Shown here: positions 11,219 through 51,923 of the stretch, piece by piece | Layout of the letters: each line of letters opens with the position of its first letter | Position numbering within the stretch: the first letter of the stretch is position 1 | From: Pagrus major | Taxonomy: Eukaryota; Chordata; Actinopteri; Spariformes; Sparidae | Direction: 5' to 3' | Assembly: GCF_040436345.1 (NCBI RefSeq) | Contig: NC_133235.1 | Location: forward strand, 17,384,660 to 17,448,659 | Length of the DNA stretch: 64,000 nt | Program-made: the position numbers and the translations under genes | The notes under the pieces: model-generated | What the model was told of the DNA's origin: nothing | The model's database searches: none | What the model saw: only the letters and a program-made list of their open reading frames with translations

Positions 11219-12883
11219 TGTTACATGCTCCCCCTCTGCTGGCCAGGATGTGTCGCTGTGGCTGATGCTTGGCCTCCTGCCTTTGCAGGTGACGACGGTC
11301 TGGCTGATTAAGGATGGCCAATAAGAAGGGGTAGGGCACTATAGGCTCTCTTTCTTGCTCTTACTCCATTCAACCTGACGCTGACCAGAGATGCAGTCAG
11401 TCAGCCTGGAGGCTGGCTGTGGTATTATGTTTTGTTTTATGTTTATCTGATGGGTGAGGTAGTCTAGTTTTCGTGGCTTTGTTTTAATTAGGTTTAGTTG
11501 TTCCTTTGTGTTAGGGTAGAGGGTTAACCCCCAGCTCTGACGGCCCTGGTGGGTTGGTCTGGGTGGCTGCTCTTGTTTATTTTGGCCAGTCCGTCAGTTT
11601 ATTTGTTTAGGGTTTTTTTTCCTTTATTTGTTTGCCGTTTAATTAATAATTTTACCTTCCTTTAAACTTTACCGGTTAAGACACTCTGTAACAACAGCGT
11701 CCATTTTTTTGGCCATTTCAGTGTAGAAGCCACCCGCTCAAACAAAACGAATACTGATCAACTTCCTCCTCATTAAAAAAGGAGGAACTAAGCGGATGTT
11801 TTTGCTTACGTCAAACTCTGTGGACTTTGCGGCAGCTTGAGAGGCGACACCAAGCTTTAACTTGCGCAAGCGAAACTCAAGCTTTTTAGTCTCCAGGTCA
11901 TTGTGCAGCTGCAGCTCTTTCTCCCTCAAGGACAGCCGCTGCAGCTCAACCTCCAACTCTTTAAGTCTTACCGCACCATCCACAAACTGACTCGACTGCT
12001 CGGGAATTTTAGGAGCACTCTGAAAGTGCGGCAAGAGACCTTTTTTATCTACTGAGACGGCATATACCTCCGCCTTAATAATATGCTTCCTAGACTTTCT
12101 CGTCACAGCTACTTCATAATGGTCTGCAATTATGAGCAGATTATCTTCAGTACACAAGTCGAATACCTCAAGAGTACGAGCGTCCTCAAACTAAGCCAAC
12201 TCAAACTCCATCTTCAAAAGGCAACAGACAGCCTACGGCACAAAAACCCTGGTGCCTTAAACAGCAACTCACTGCAAACTCGGTACCAAAAGCACTGCCC
12301 TGCAACAAACACTACTACAAAGTAACCAACAAAACTGTGTCCAAAGTTACCCAAACCCCTACAATAGTAACACACAGTACCACTGGCTACTAACAAACTA
12401 CAGGCTACCCAGGCTTACTGCCACTAAGCCAACATCTAGAGGGTACACAAAACCTACCCTTATTTAGTTAGGACCAGCCCCCTATTTGTATTACGTCCCC
12501 CTTCAAATGAGGTCTAACACAAGACAAACAAACCAACAATCAAATAAACTGAGGGACTGGCCAAAATAAACAAAAGAGCAGCCATCCAGACCAACCCACC
12601 AGGGCCATCAGAGCTGGGGGTTAACCCTCTACCCTCACACAAAGGAACAACTAAACCTAATTAAAACAAAGCCACAAAAACTAGATTACCTCACCCATCA
12701 GATAAACATAAAACAAAACCTAATACCACAGCCAGGCTGACTGACTGCATCTCTGGTCAGTGTCAGGTTGAATGGACTAAGTGCCCATCCTTTATCAGCC
12801 AAACCGCCATCACCTGGAGAGGCAGGAGGCCAAGCATCAGCAATAGCGACACATCCTGGCCAGCAGAGGGGGAGCATGTAACA
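11219..12883 (-). mobile_element. Degenerate Ty3/gypsy-type LTR retrotransposon relic with inverted LTR arms
   Basis: The element starts TGTTACATGC and ends GCATGTAACA. It is flanked on both sides by GGCAC (11214-11218 and 12884-12888), a 5-bp target duplication typical of LTR-element integration. The two ends are inverted, not direct, copies: 11219-about 11605 matches the reverse complement of about 12541-12883 closely, with a few tens of extra bases in the left arm. Read on the minus strand the order is LTR, leader and gag start, gag truncation, then an inverted LTR fragment. There is no protease, reverse transcriptase or integrase. It is a dead, rearranged copy inserted in a cluster of other repeats. 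Confidence 0.75.
11660..12211 (-). pseudogene. Truncated gag-like pseudogene of the LTR element
   Basis: A gag-like frame opens with an ATG at 12211 but meets an in-frame TAG at 12191-12193. It then stays open through a charged, coiled-coil-like part (LKELEVELQRLSLREKELQL) and a segment containing DVSKNIRLVPPF, which resembles the N-terminal gag domain of fish Ty3/gypsy elements. The frame is lost at a run of six A at 11775-11780. Similarity continues in shifted frames (VLFERVASTLKW, WTLLLQ) to about 11665, where it stops. The stop, frameshifts and 3' truncation show it is not functional. Confidence 0.7.
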
Positions 12884-12939
12884 GGCACATTATTTGTGCA
12901 TTATACAATAATGAAATTAATCATCATCATCATTGTTAT

Positions 12940-13770
12940 CATATTATATAATACAATTAATACAAAATTCATTTTATTGGCAATCGCATACGAAAACACT
13001 GATTCTGATCAGAAAAATGCTGATAATCTACCTTTGCCTTAATTTTTTGATTTTTTTTTTCACACTACTCTTTTAATATCATTATAATAACAGCTAGTTA
13101 TGGAATGTAACTAAGTACGTTTACTTCAGTAAGGTAGATACAATTTTGTAACTTGTACTTGTAACAATTCTAAGGTACTTGTACTTTACTTTAATATTTC
13201 CAGTTTCTGCTACTTTATACTTCCAATCCACTGCAGTTTGGAGGCAAATATTGTACTTTTATGTACTCCACTACATCATTTTGATAACTTTAGTTACTAG
13301 TTACTTTGCAGATTGTATGCTGCATTGGCGCCAAAGTAAAATGTATTATATAATACAATCAATAATTAATATAAAATGTCATTTATTGGCGATGGCATAC
13401 AAGAAAACACTGATGCTGAACATCTGATCCATACATATCCCAGTCATGTAACTACAATTTTAAGGTACTTCTACTTTATTTCCACTTTCTGCTACATTAT
13501 ACTTTCACTCCACTACAGTTTGGTGGCAAATATTGTACTCTTTACTTTAATACAAGTATTTGATAACTTTAGTTACTAGTTACTTTGCAGGTTGTATGCT
13601 GCTTGAGCCACTGTGAGAACATTTATTGCCAACAAATTACTTTTGATACTTGAGTATATTTAATATCATATACTTTAATAGCTTTACTCAGGTGCCACTG
13701 ACTTTTGCCAACGTAATATTTTAACATAATATCTTTACTTTTACTCTAGTATGACTTTAAGGCTACAACA
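12940..13770 (+). repeat. Tandem copies of the teleost AGTAAAGTAC-type repeat (copies B and C)
   Basis: Two related units lie side by side. About 13095-13345 starts GGAATGTAACTAAGTACG and runs to GATTGTATGCTGCATTGG. A second, more decayed unit lies at about 13435-13770. A shared side sequence (a TCATTTATTGGC...GCATAC..GAAAACACTGAT pattern) appears at 12968-13003 and 13379-13415, so part of the array arose by duplication. Both copies have the same orientation as copy A at 10780. Confidence 0.55.
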
Positions 13771-13859
13771 CTGGCTTGGAGGAGGCCGGTTTGCAAGGAA
13801 GCTTGACAGCAAACTCAGGTTAATTGAAACGAAGTGCAAGATCAGAAAAACTAGAGCTG

Positions 13860-14170
13860 CACCTGAAAGAAATACACGGACAAGTACACTGATACCTCTA
13901 ACAAGCCCGCAGACCGACTGAGGGACGGGCCTGTGTGCACGTGAACGTTAGCCGAAGTTCAACTCGCGCATCACTACGTCATCACTTGCGCTAACGGACG
14001 GAGAGCGTGGCGTGTAACGGTGAACGTTAAACAACGTTAACGGCTGCATCTGGATGAGGAGTCAGCCGCGAAGAAGCAGAAACACGTCGACAAAACTTCT
14101 ACTACATACTTGGAAAAGAGAAACAGCACAGACAGAAAATGTGGCCAGCAGGCATCTCTAATTTTATCCG
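13860..14170 (+). promoter_or_regulatory. dnah8: Candidate dnah8 promoter and first (non-coding or uORF) exon
   Basis: This interval is CpG-richer than its flanks, which are both repeats. It contains an E-box CACGTG at 13938-13943, a CRE-like TACGTCA at 13975-13981 and a forkhead-type core TAAACAA at 14028-14034. A GTGAGT donor follows at 14171. An ATG at 14139 opens a short frame into that donor. I saw no full RFX X-box. The promoter call rests on position and composition, so it is inference. Confidence 0.45.
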
Positions 14171-14574
14171 GTGAGTTAATTTTAATCAGGACGGATAATA
14201 TGTTAAATGTGAGAGGAGATAAGATGTTGGCTAATCGCAAATTGTCTGTCTGAAGAATGCTAACGGTTAATTAATGTTAGCTAGCTCGATTATCACAATG
14301 TCATTGCAAAACTTTAATTAACTTGCTTAACGTTACAGTAAACGTAACTTTACGGTTAGTTATAAGTTACTTACTAGCTTTTACACTTATTTCACTTTAA
14401 GTTTGAGTAACGAGTGTGCTTGCGATACCGATAAGCCTGTTCAACAGTTAAAATAGCTAGCTTGAAACCAGTTGGACGTTAGCCAGCCATTACGTTCGGC
14501 TGCCCGTCCGAGTGTGTTAATGCTAGTGCGTATTTCTGGAGGACATCATATCCCGCCGCACAAATATACAGTGT

Positions 14575-15205
14575 TGTTAAAACTACCCAAAAGGTCATAC
14601 TTGAGTAAAAGTAAAGATATTATGTGAAAATATTGCTTTGGTTAGAGTGAAAGTACTTCAGTAAAAGTCGTACGAAGTAGCGGATTTTAAATGTACTTAC
14701 TCATGTAGCTTAATGCCATGCATGATTTCAAACCAAACTACATGAAATCAGTGTTGTTGTCTAGAAGTCATACTTGAGTAAAAGCAGTGTTGTGTACAGT
14801 ACTCAGAGATCATACCTGAGTAAAAGTAAAAATAACATTTTAAATTATTAGTTTGGTAAAAGTCCAAGTAAATTATTAATATTTACATGTATATATACAC
14901 TACTCTGAGTCAACTGATTAGCAGTTTGCCCAATTATCAGATCTGATATTCAGCTTTTGAAACACTGTTTTTTTTTGTCTAATTTCAGATAAGATAAATA
15001 AATTTAACTGGCTCTGATTCAACTAGTAATCTGCAAAGTAACTAGTATTTAAAGTAATCAAATAAATGTAGTGGAGTAAAGGTAAAATATTTGCCTCCAA
15101 AATGTACTGGAATGCAAGTATAGAGTAGCAGAACATGGAAATACTCAAGTAAAGTAAAAGTACCTCAAAATTGTATTTAACTTAGTTACATTCCATCACT
15201 GCAAA
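14575..15205 (-). repeat. dnah8: Inverted copies of the teleost AGTAAAGTAC-type repeat (copies D and E)
   Basis: Two units lie in the first dnah8 intron, at about 14575-14700 and 14760-15205, in the opposite orientation to copies A-C. They contain TTGAGTAAAAGTAAA cores. The second unit ends in GTAAAAGTACCTCAAAATTG and TTAGTTACATTCCATCACTG, the reverse complement of the repeat start. Confidence 0.55.
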
Positions 15206-15502
15206 TATGTAACGTTAATATATAATATGAATGTCAGCTTGATTAAAAACCGCCCTCTTCTGATGACAAATAAACAAAAAACCAACACATTAATCAGCTT
15301 ACTGATATTTCCAGATCTGTTGGGCTTTGTCATAGAAATAACTGTAATTGTATTTCCTAGATCTACTAAACTAGAGAGAAAAAGTACCCGAGGCTCCAGT
15401 TCTAGTGGCTGGCTAATTTTGTTTTTTGATTTAATCCAGAGAGGATAAGGAGAAGAATTGAGTTTTTCAACAGCACAGGAGGGGATTTTGCCTGAGCTCT
15501 TT

Positions 15503-46101
<30,599 letters not shown>

Positions 46102-46148
46102 TAGATAGTTGCATGTGTATGTTAATGTGTAAAATCACTAAAAGGAAA

Positions 46149-46154
46149 AATAAA
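46149..46154 (+). terminator. dnah8: dnah8 polyadenylation signal AATAAA
   Basis: A canonical AATAAA lies 48 bp after the dnah8 stop codon and is followed by TGATTTTAAATGTCTG, a GT/T-rich stretch suited to the downstream element. This would give a very short 3' UTR of about 70 nt. Confidence 0.7.
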
Positions 46155-48530
46155 TGATTTTAAATGTCTGATCACTACCACACTGCTGAAATACTTCAAT
46201 CAGAAAGGTCTGAAAGCTGTGGGTAAATCTAGTCATGCCATTAATATCAACACTTCTTTAATTTTGATTGATTAATTCATTGTCTGACATTAGAGGCTTG
46301 ACAATTATATTCTGGAGGAGGTACCATTCATGTAAGCATCACTACAGTTAAGATACTGGTCTTTGAGAATATCATTTTAAATATGAATTGACTTGCATGT
46401 ATTTTGCATTTAGGTCAATCACATATTCATGCAACCCTATCTTAACATGTGGACATCCTCCTTTATAAATCACACCTGGAAGAATCAAGTCATGAACCTC
46501 AGTGCAATGTAGAATAGAATATTCAACACTATCCATTTACTTCCAAAGTTGGTAACTTCATGGCTTCCACCTCCTCACCATCGTAATTCAAAAACGGTCC
46601 TCAAAGTACATTAAAACCTAATGTGTAAAAAAATTCAGCAGTCTCAAACTAAGAATGACAGTGAAAAAACTCACAAACAAGAATGAAAGAGGGAAATTGG
46701 CAGAGATTCATGCACACACTGTAGAAGCAGTGTGAGCAGTCAGACCAGCTGGATCCTGGACCACTGTACAAGTTAAGGTAACATAACAATCAGACAAACT
46801 GTCAATACATAACCCCAAAGGAACCTGTAAATACCTCCAGACTGTTCTGTATTTACAGGACCTGATGCAGCTGGATAGCTTCAAACAATGTAGACGGATC
46901 ACATCAACTGTGGACAGAACTGTCAATTTGACCACCATGTAGCTTGCCATGTCATCCTGTCAAGAACCCTGTTTTCAATGTAAGAAAGTAATCTCCTATT
47001 TGAGCTTGTTGCTTTTTGTGAAAGGAATGAGATGTTGATGCTGACACTTGATTTTGTATACAGAATGAGAGTAGAGATAAAGCCTCTAAGCCCCAACACC
47101 GCACAAGACAAAGGCAACCAGCAGACAACTCAGGCCCCACCTCAAACCAGCACCAAAATGCAGGTAACCCCTCCAAGAGTACTTGTTCAGTAACAGTAAT
47201 TACAGTACAGATATTATAAGCTCTTATTAGTCACTCCCTGTAAAAATGTGCTTCTGACCAGTCAAGAGGAGACAACCAAAAAAATGCCCAATAATTACAT
47301 AAACAGATCATTACAAAAACGGTTTGATGTTAACACTGCTCATAATGTCACTTTTTGTATAAAATACTTTTTGTATTTAAAAAAAAGACATGTAACAGCA
47401 GTGAGAGATTAAAATTTACAGCAGTTTCATTTGAGCTGTATACTTTTCTATTGTTAGTCCTCAGAATAGCTTCATGGAAAAAGCATGTTTGCTAGTTACA
47501 TTTTTTAGGGGGAAGAGGTAGAGGCAATGTATGACTTTTTTAACCTGATGGCAGGTAGATACAAGAAAATCACATATGCCACTAAAAAGGATTACTATTT
47601 TGACATTACAAATTAAAGTAATATATATTTTTGCCATAGAAGATAAAAGGTCTGACTATGCAGTCTGTAATTTTGAAAACCCCTCTGCAACTATTCGATG
47701 GCTAAGTGGAAGATAGTTGATGCCAACTGATTGTTTATATTGGAGAAAAACTTATGTTGCCAGCCTACTCAAAGTACTGGTACTCAAAGTCTCCCTCCAG
47801 TCAGTTTTTCTTCCTGTAAACGGTCAATGTTCTTTCTCAAACAGAGAATTGGGGCGTGGTTAATATTCAGATGTAGTTACCATCGCATCCAGACTGCCGT
47901 TCTAGCAAGATCAACATCACTAGCATGGATTAGACATAGGATAATGATAGTTGTCACTCAAACAGAAGTTCTTCTTGTGTATTGAAGAGCTGCAGAATTC
48001 ATTCATGGTCAAAATGTAACCTGAACTCTTCATTTACTGCCACTAGACAACTTCTCTACTAAATCCCTCTGCTCCAGTAGCTAACACTGGTCTGTTCTGA
48101 ACACAGTCACTATAGCTATCTCTCCTTCTCTTGCTCAACCACCCACATACTACTCACTCCCTGTTTCTTAAAGGAGCCAGGCTGCTATTATAACCCCTCT
48201 TGGAGGATGATGAATGACTCCCAGATTCTACTTTAGTGATACGTCATAATCCATATTGGCAGCAGCTTAAATTTTGTGACTTTGAGCGCAAAATTAAGTT
48301 ATTTGTCAAAAAATATTTGCCAGGAAACATTGCCAGGAAAGGACTCAGAAACATGTGAAACATCATAAAAATACCAAAAAACTCTGGAGGGGGGCCTTTA
48401 AGGTTAAGATGAGTTATTGGGAGTGAATGTTTGTCAATGCACTGAATGCAAAATTAAGCCATTAACATGTGTGCCGGTGCATGCTGTTCACATGTGTACA
48501 AGGCAAGGGAGGGAGTGCTGTTTGACTGGC
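46155..48530. other. Gene-free spacer after dnah8
   Basis: No reading frame here has recognisable similarity and no splice-site pattern suggests exons. The stretch is AT-rich. I could not assign specific repeat families. Confidence 0.5.
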
Positions 48531-48830
48531 ATGTCCTTTTTCTCAAAGTGAATGGTGGGGCGAAGACGAGCAACTGGCGCCAGGCATCAAATCCCCCCCA
48601 CCCCCTGAGTGATCCCCAATTATGTCAAGAGGGAAAAATGGTGTCCCTTTGAAAAGTGTTCTTAATCAAACCCAATTAATTCCGCTCCTTTCCCTTATTA
48701 TTTCCACCGTGGACCACGTCCCGCTAGTCAGCCTGTTAACTAGAGCCTTGGCCCCTGCGAAGGTCACGCTTGGCCAAGCAAAATAACATAATAATGTGTG
48801 TAATTAATTACTAGTTCTGAGTGCGTCTCT
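48531..48830. promoter_or_regulatory. Candidate conserved non-coding element near rx (block 1)
   Basis: Composition changes abruptly from AT-rich spacer to mixed sequence of higher complexity, with a C-run (CCCCCCCACCCCCTGAG), CCCAATTAATTCCGC, CCACCGTGGACCACG and a TAATTAATTACTAG homeodomain-type cluster. It does not code. Such blocks near developmental transcription factors are often enhancers; conservation was not tested. Confidence 0.35.
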
Positions 48831-49450
48831 AGCAAATTCTGGATGTTGCTACATTAAGTCTTTCTGACAGAGGTGTGGTGAGAGAGTTATCACTAAATAC
48901 AGTATAGCCTTTTCATCTACATCCTCTCCACTGATTTATTATGCAAAACTGCTGAGGCATATAAATGGTATGAATACTGAGCAGGCTTAAAACCTAATAT
49001 TAATACTTACAAGTCTAAAAGAATTAGACAGTAAATTTCTCTATCAAGTGGCTAAACATCCTCCGGGTTTTGAGCATAAGCAGTTTATTAAACAAGGTAA
49101 AAGCTATGACAATATTTGTTTTGATCCTATTTTATATGGTGTATTCTAAAAGATCACAGGTTCAGGTTTTACCCAACTTAACATCAGACATGTCATATCA
49201 GCTTATTACTTGCCTAGGCAAGCAGTTGGCATTGATAGTTTAGTCTTACTTCTTCAGCACTGACACTATTAACATCTATCCTAAAAAATTACTTGATAAT
49301 TGTGCATGCATTAAAACATTACTACTTTCCAAGCTGTATCTCTTATTGTATTTCCTGCCCTGGTGCAATATTATCCTTAAATTACAATAATGTAATCCTG
49401 AACATTGAAGAGTTTTTTTTTTCATTACCACCTCTTCTCCTCAGAGAAGA

Positions 49451-49530
49451 ATAATGATAGTAATAATAATAATAATAATCCATTATTGCACCTTTCAAAA
49501 CAAAGTTACAAAGTGCTTTACAATAGCAAT
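49451..49530. repeat. AAT microsatellite followed by a SINE/LINE-type tail
   Basis: An imperfect (TAA)n tract near 49457-49480 is followed by TTATTGCACCTTTCAAAACAAAG and TACAAAGTGCTTTACAATAGC. That pattern is the 3' tail of common fish SINE/LINE repeats (GCACCTTTCAAAACA...GTTACAAAGTGCTTTACA). A truncated retroposed copy is likely. Confidence 0.5.
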
Positions 49531-49864
49531 AAAAAATAATCCAATCAAATGACAATAGATAAAAACAATAATATAAGAGAACGAATAATCAGAGAGGATA
49601 TGATATGACATAATAAAACAATAAAGGAATTGATCATGTAAAAGCACATTACCTCTAAATCATCTGACAAAATCACTTGATCAGTGTTAATGGAAAAAAA
49701 AATTTGACTGTGTCACAAAAGATGGTGAATACTGAGTTGAGATTGTCTACCTGTTTATACAATTGCAAAATACTCAGATGCAAAACAAGACCTCTATACA
49801 AACTTCCATCTAAAAATAAATTGGAGCAGCTAAGCCACACAGGCTACTGGAGGGCAATTAGAAC

Positions 49865-50095
49865 TTGAGCCCTTGTGGCCTCTGCAGCCTAGCAGGCGGG
49901 GCCTCCTGACACCCCTGGTTGGGCCTGATGGAGTGGAGCTTCATCTGTCTAACGGCCTGGCAAAGGTCCACAGGCCTGGACGAACACAACAGGCTTCCAT
50001 CAGGCCAGCTCGTCTGTCACAGCTTACATGGCCTATTGTACACCAGCGCTCATTAACGGCACAAAGTCATCTTGGTGGCTCACTAATGCATGTGT
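49865..50095. promoter_or_regulatory. Candidate conserved non-coding element near rx (block 2)
   Basis: This is a 230-bp GC-rich island in strongly AT-rich surroundings. It has TGGCCTCTGCAGCC, CAGGCGGGGCCTCCTGACACC, GGTCCACAGGCCTGG and CAGCGCTCATTAACGGC. An incidental open frame on the plus strand has no similarity to known proteins. It may be an enhancer or a repeat-derived piece. Confidence 0.3.
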
Positions 50096-50889
50096 AGAAA
50101 GAAAAACAAGATCCACAATCAAAGTGCTTCTACAGTGGTGCTACTGTAACTTTATTCTGTGTTTTGCACATGGAAAATAAAAGTCACATTCTAAAAACTT
50201 GAAAGAACTAGAAATTCATATATAATGATATTGATGAAAAAAAATGATTTAAAATTAATTAACATCCTCACAAATTTGAAAATGTGTCTTCTAGTCATAA
50301 GACATGTTCTTTTTTATTTCTTTGGCTTTTTGTCTGACTGTTGTCAACAGGGATTATAACAAAATAAACAACAAACCCTATAAAACTGACAGTATGGATG
50401 CTGCCATTTCTAAAGGCCATGATATACAGTTATGTTTTACTTTTGTAGTAATATAAATGCTAACTCTTTCTTACACTTCATTATGGTATTGACAGGAGAC
50501 TTCCATTGCCAGATCATTTCCCCTCAAAGCATGGCAGCACACACAGCAAATAAAAACATACAGTATAAAACACACAAGCAACATCACCATGACCTTCTGT
50601 CCCTGACAAACATCAGTGCAACGTCATTTCCTTCTGGTTGTGCTCCAACAGTTACATCAAACTGTGCTACTTCCAAGAGGTAAGAGAGGCTGCCAGCACC
50701 CATTAACTTTCTCACTCTAAATCCACCTGACTTAAGTGAATATTTTGTCAACAATGCCATGAGATGCATCATGTTGATGAATGCCATGAGATGCATCCTT
50801 TACCAATAAGGATGAGGACTAAGATAGTGCATAACAAAAAAAAAACATTATTATGTTGTGCCGTATCTGTAAATTTGAAACAAGATAAA

Positions 50890-51130
50890 TGGTCAAGTTT
50901 GAGGGGAGGAGCGAAGTTAATCAGGTCTTGAAAAGGGTTTTTCAGGGGCATCTGAGGGCATTCTGTCTATGGCTGAGAATCCGGGGTTAATCGCTTTAAA
51001 AGCAGTAATTAGGTGTTAAGAGGTATGCTTGTCTGTTTAAATTAGCCTCCGAGCCAGATTATGCTCTGTGACTTCCGATAACCTCCCCCATCAGGGCATG
51101 GTGCTCTCCAAAAGGCCAGTTTAATGATTT
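50890..51130. promoter_or_regulatory. Candidate conserved non-coding element near rx (block 3)
   Basis: The block lies 0.8 kb beyond the rx stop codon. It holds CCGGGGTTAATCGC (50982-50995), a GTAATTAG homeodomain core at 51005-51012, AAATTAGCCTCC and GCTTTAAAAGC. TAATC is the core bound by Otx-type factors and TAATTA by Rx/Lhx-type factors, so an eye enhancer is a reasonable inference. Confidence 0.35.
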
Positions 51131-51923
51131 AAATTTTGAGAAAGTACACATTTTGCCTTTAAACCAAATTAAACTTGATTTTAATTCAGATAATTGGTTT
51201 TAAAATAATCACATGTAATGACTTTCAAAGCAACTGAACATATACTATAAAATGCTGGTCAGAGTTTACTTGTGCAATAAAAAAATGACAGAAAACAGAA
51301 AGATAAAACTGAAACCAAAGAGACATATAAGGAACACTCTTTCCAGCAAATGCCCTCGAAGCACAGCGTTCACTAATCTTCATGAAGATATTTTCACTTC
51401 AAGGGAGTAAGAAAATTTTATACCCAGGTATATGAAGACAGAGTAAGGGGTCAATATTAATTTCTGTATAAAAAATATCTTATTTCCACAAAAAAGCACA
51501 TACATCAATTAAGACAAACATTCTCATCACGTAATATGCCCAAATAGAAAAACGTTGCTCCTACTGACCGCGTGGCTCTACCTAGCCTCTGATAAACTAG
51601 ATTGCAGTTTGTCAGTACTGTCTGAAATGTATCAGAAATATACAAAATTAGCCCAAGTTTTAAACATTCATGTCGAAGATGTTGTCTTATTTAAACAAAA
51701 GTCTGTTCCCAAACCCCTTGAGCTATAAAATGGTTCATTCAAACTTAATCACATTTTTAAAGTGAAATTTAATAAAGTTCACAAGAAGTTCATTTTTAGA
51801 GTTGCTTATGACTCCTTTGGTGTCATGTACTCTCTTCACTGGTACATGAAACAAACAGTAGAAAAGCAGTTTGTAAACATTCAAGGGAGCAGTTCAAAAA
51901 TCTGTCCACAGTTCCTCATCAGA

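Noticed and set aside
11219..12883. Reading the inverted arms as a DNA transposon with long terminal inverted repeats
   Set aside because: The interior carries a gag-like sequence adjoining one arm, and the TG...CA ends with a 5-bp duplication fit an LTR element better; kept as an alternative in the finding.
14139..14170. ATG at 14139 as the dnah8 protein start
   Set aside because: No acceptor found in the next exon joins it in frame with the conserved sequence; the frame hits a stop after 17 codons, so 15503 or 15506 is preferred.
49873..50097. 74-codon plus-strand frame in the GC-rich island
   Set aside because: No similarity, no splice context, and its amino-acid content simply follows the local GC content.
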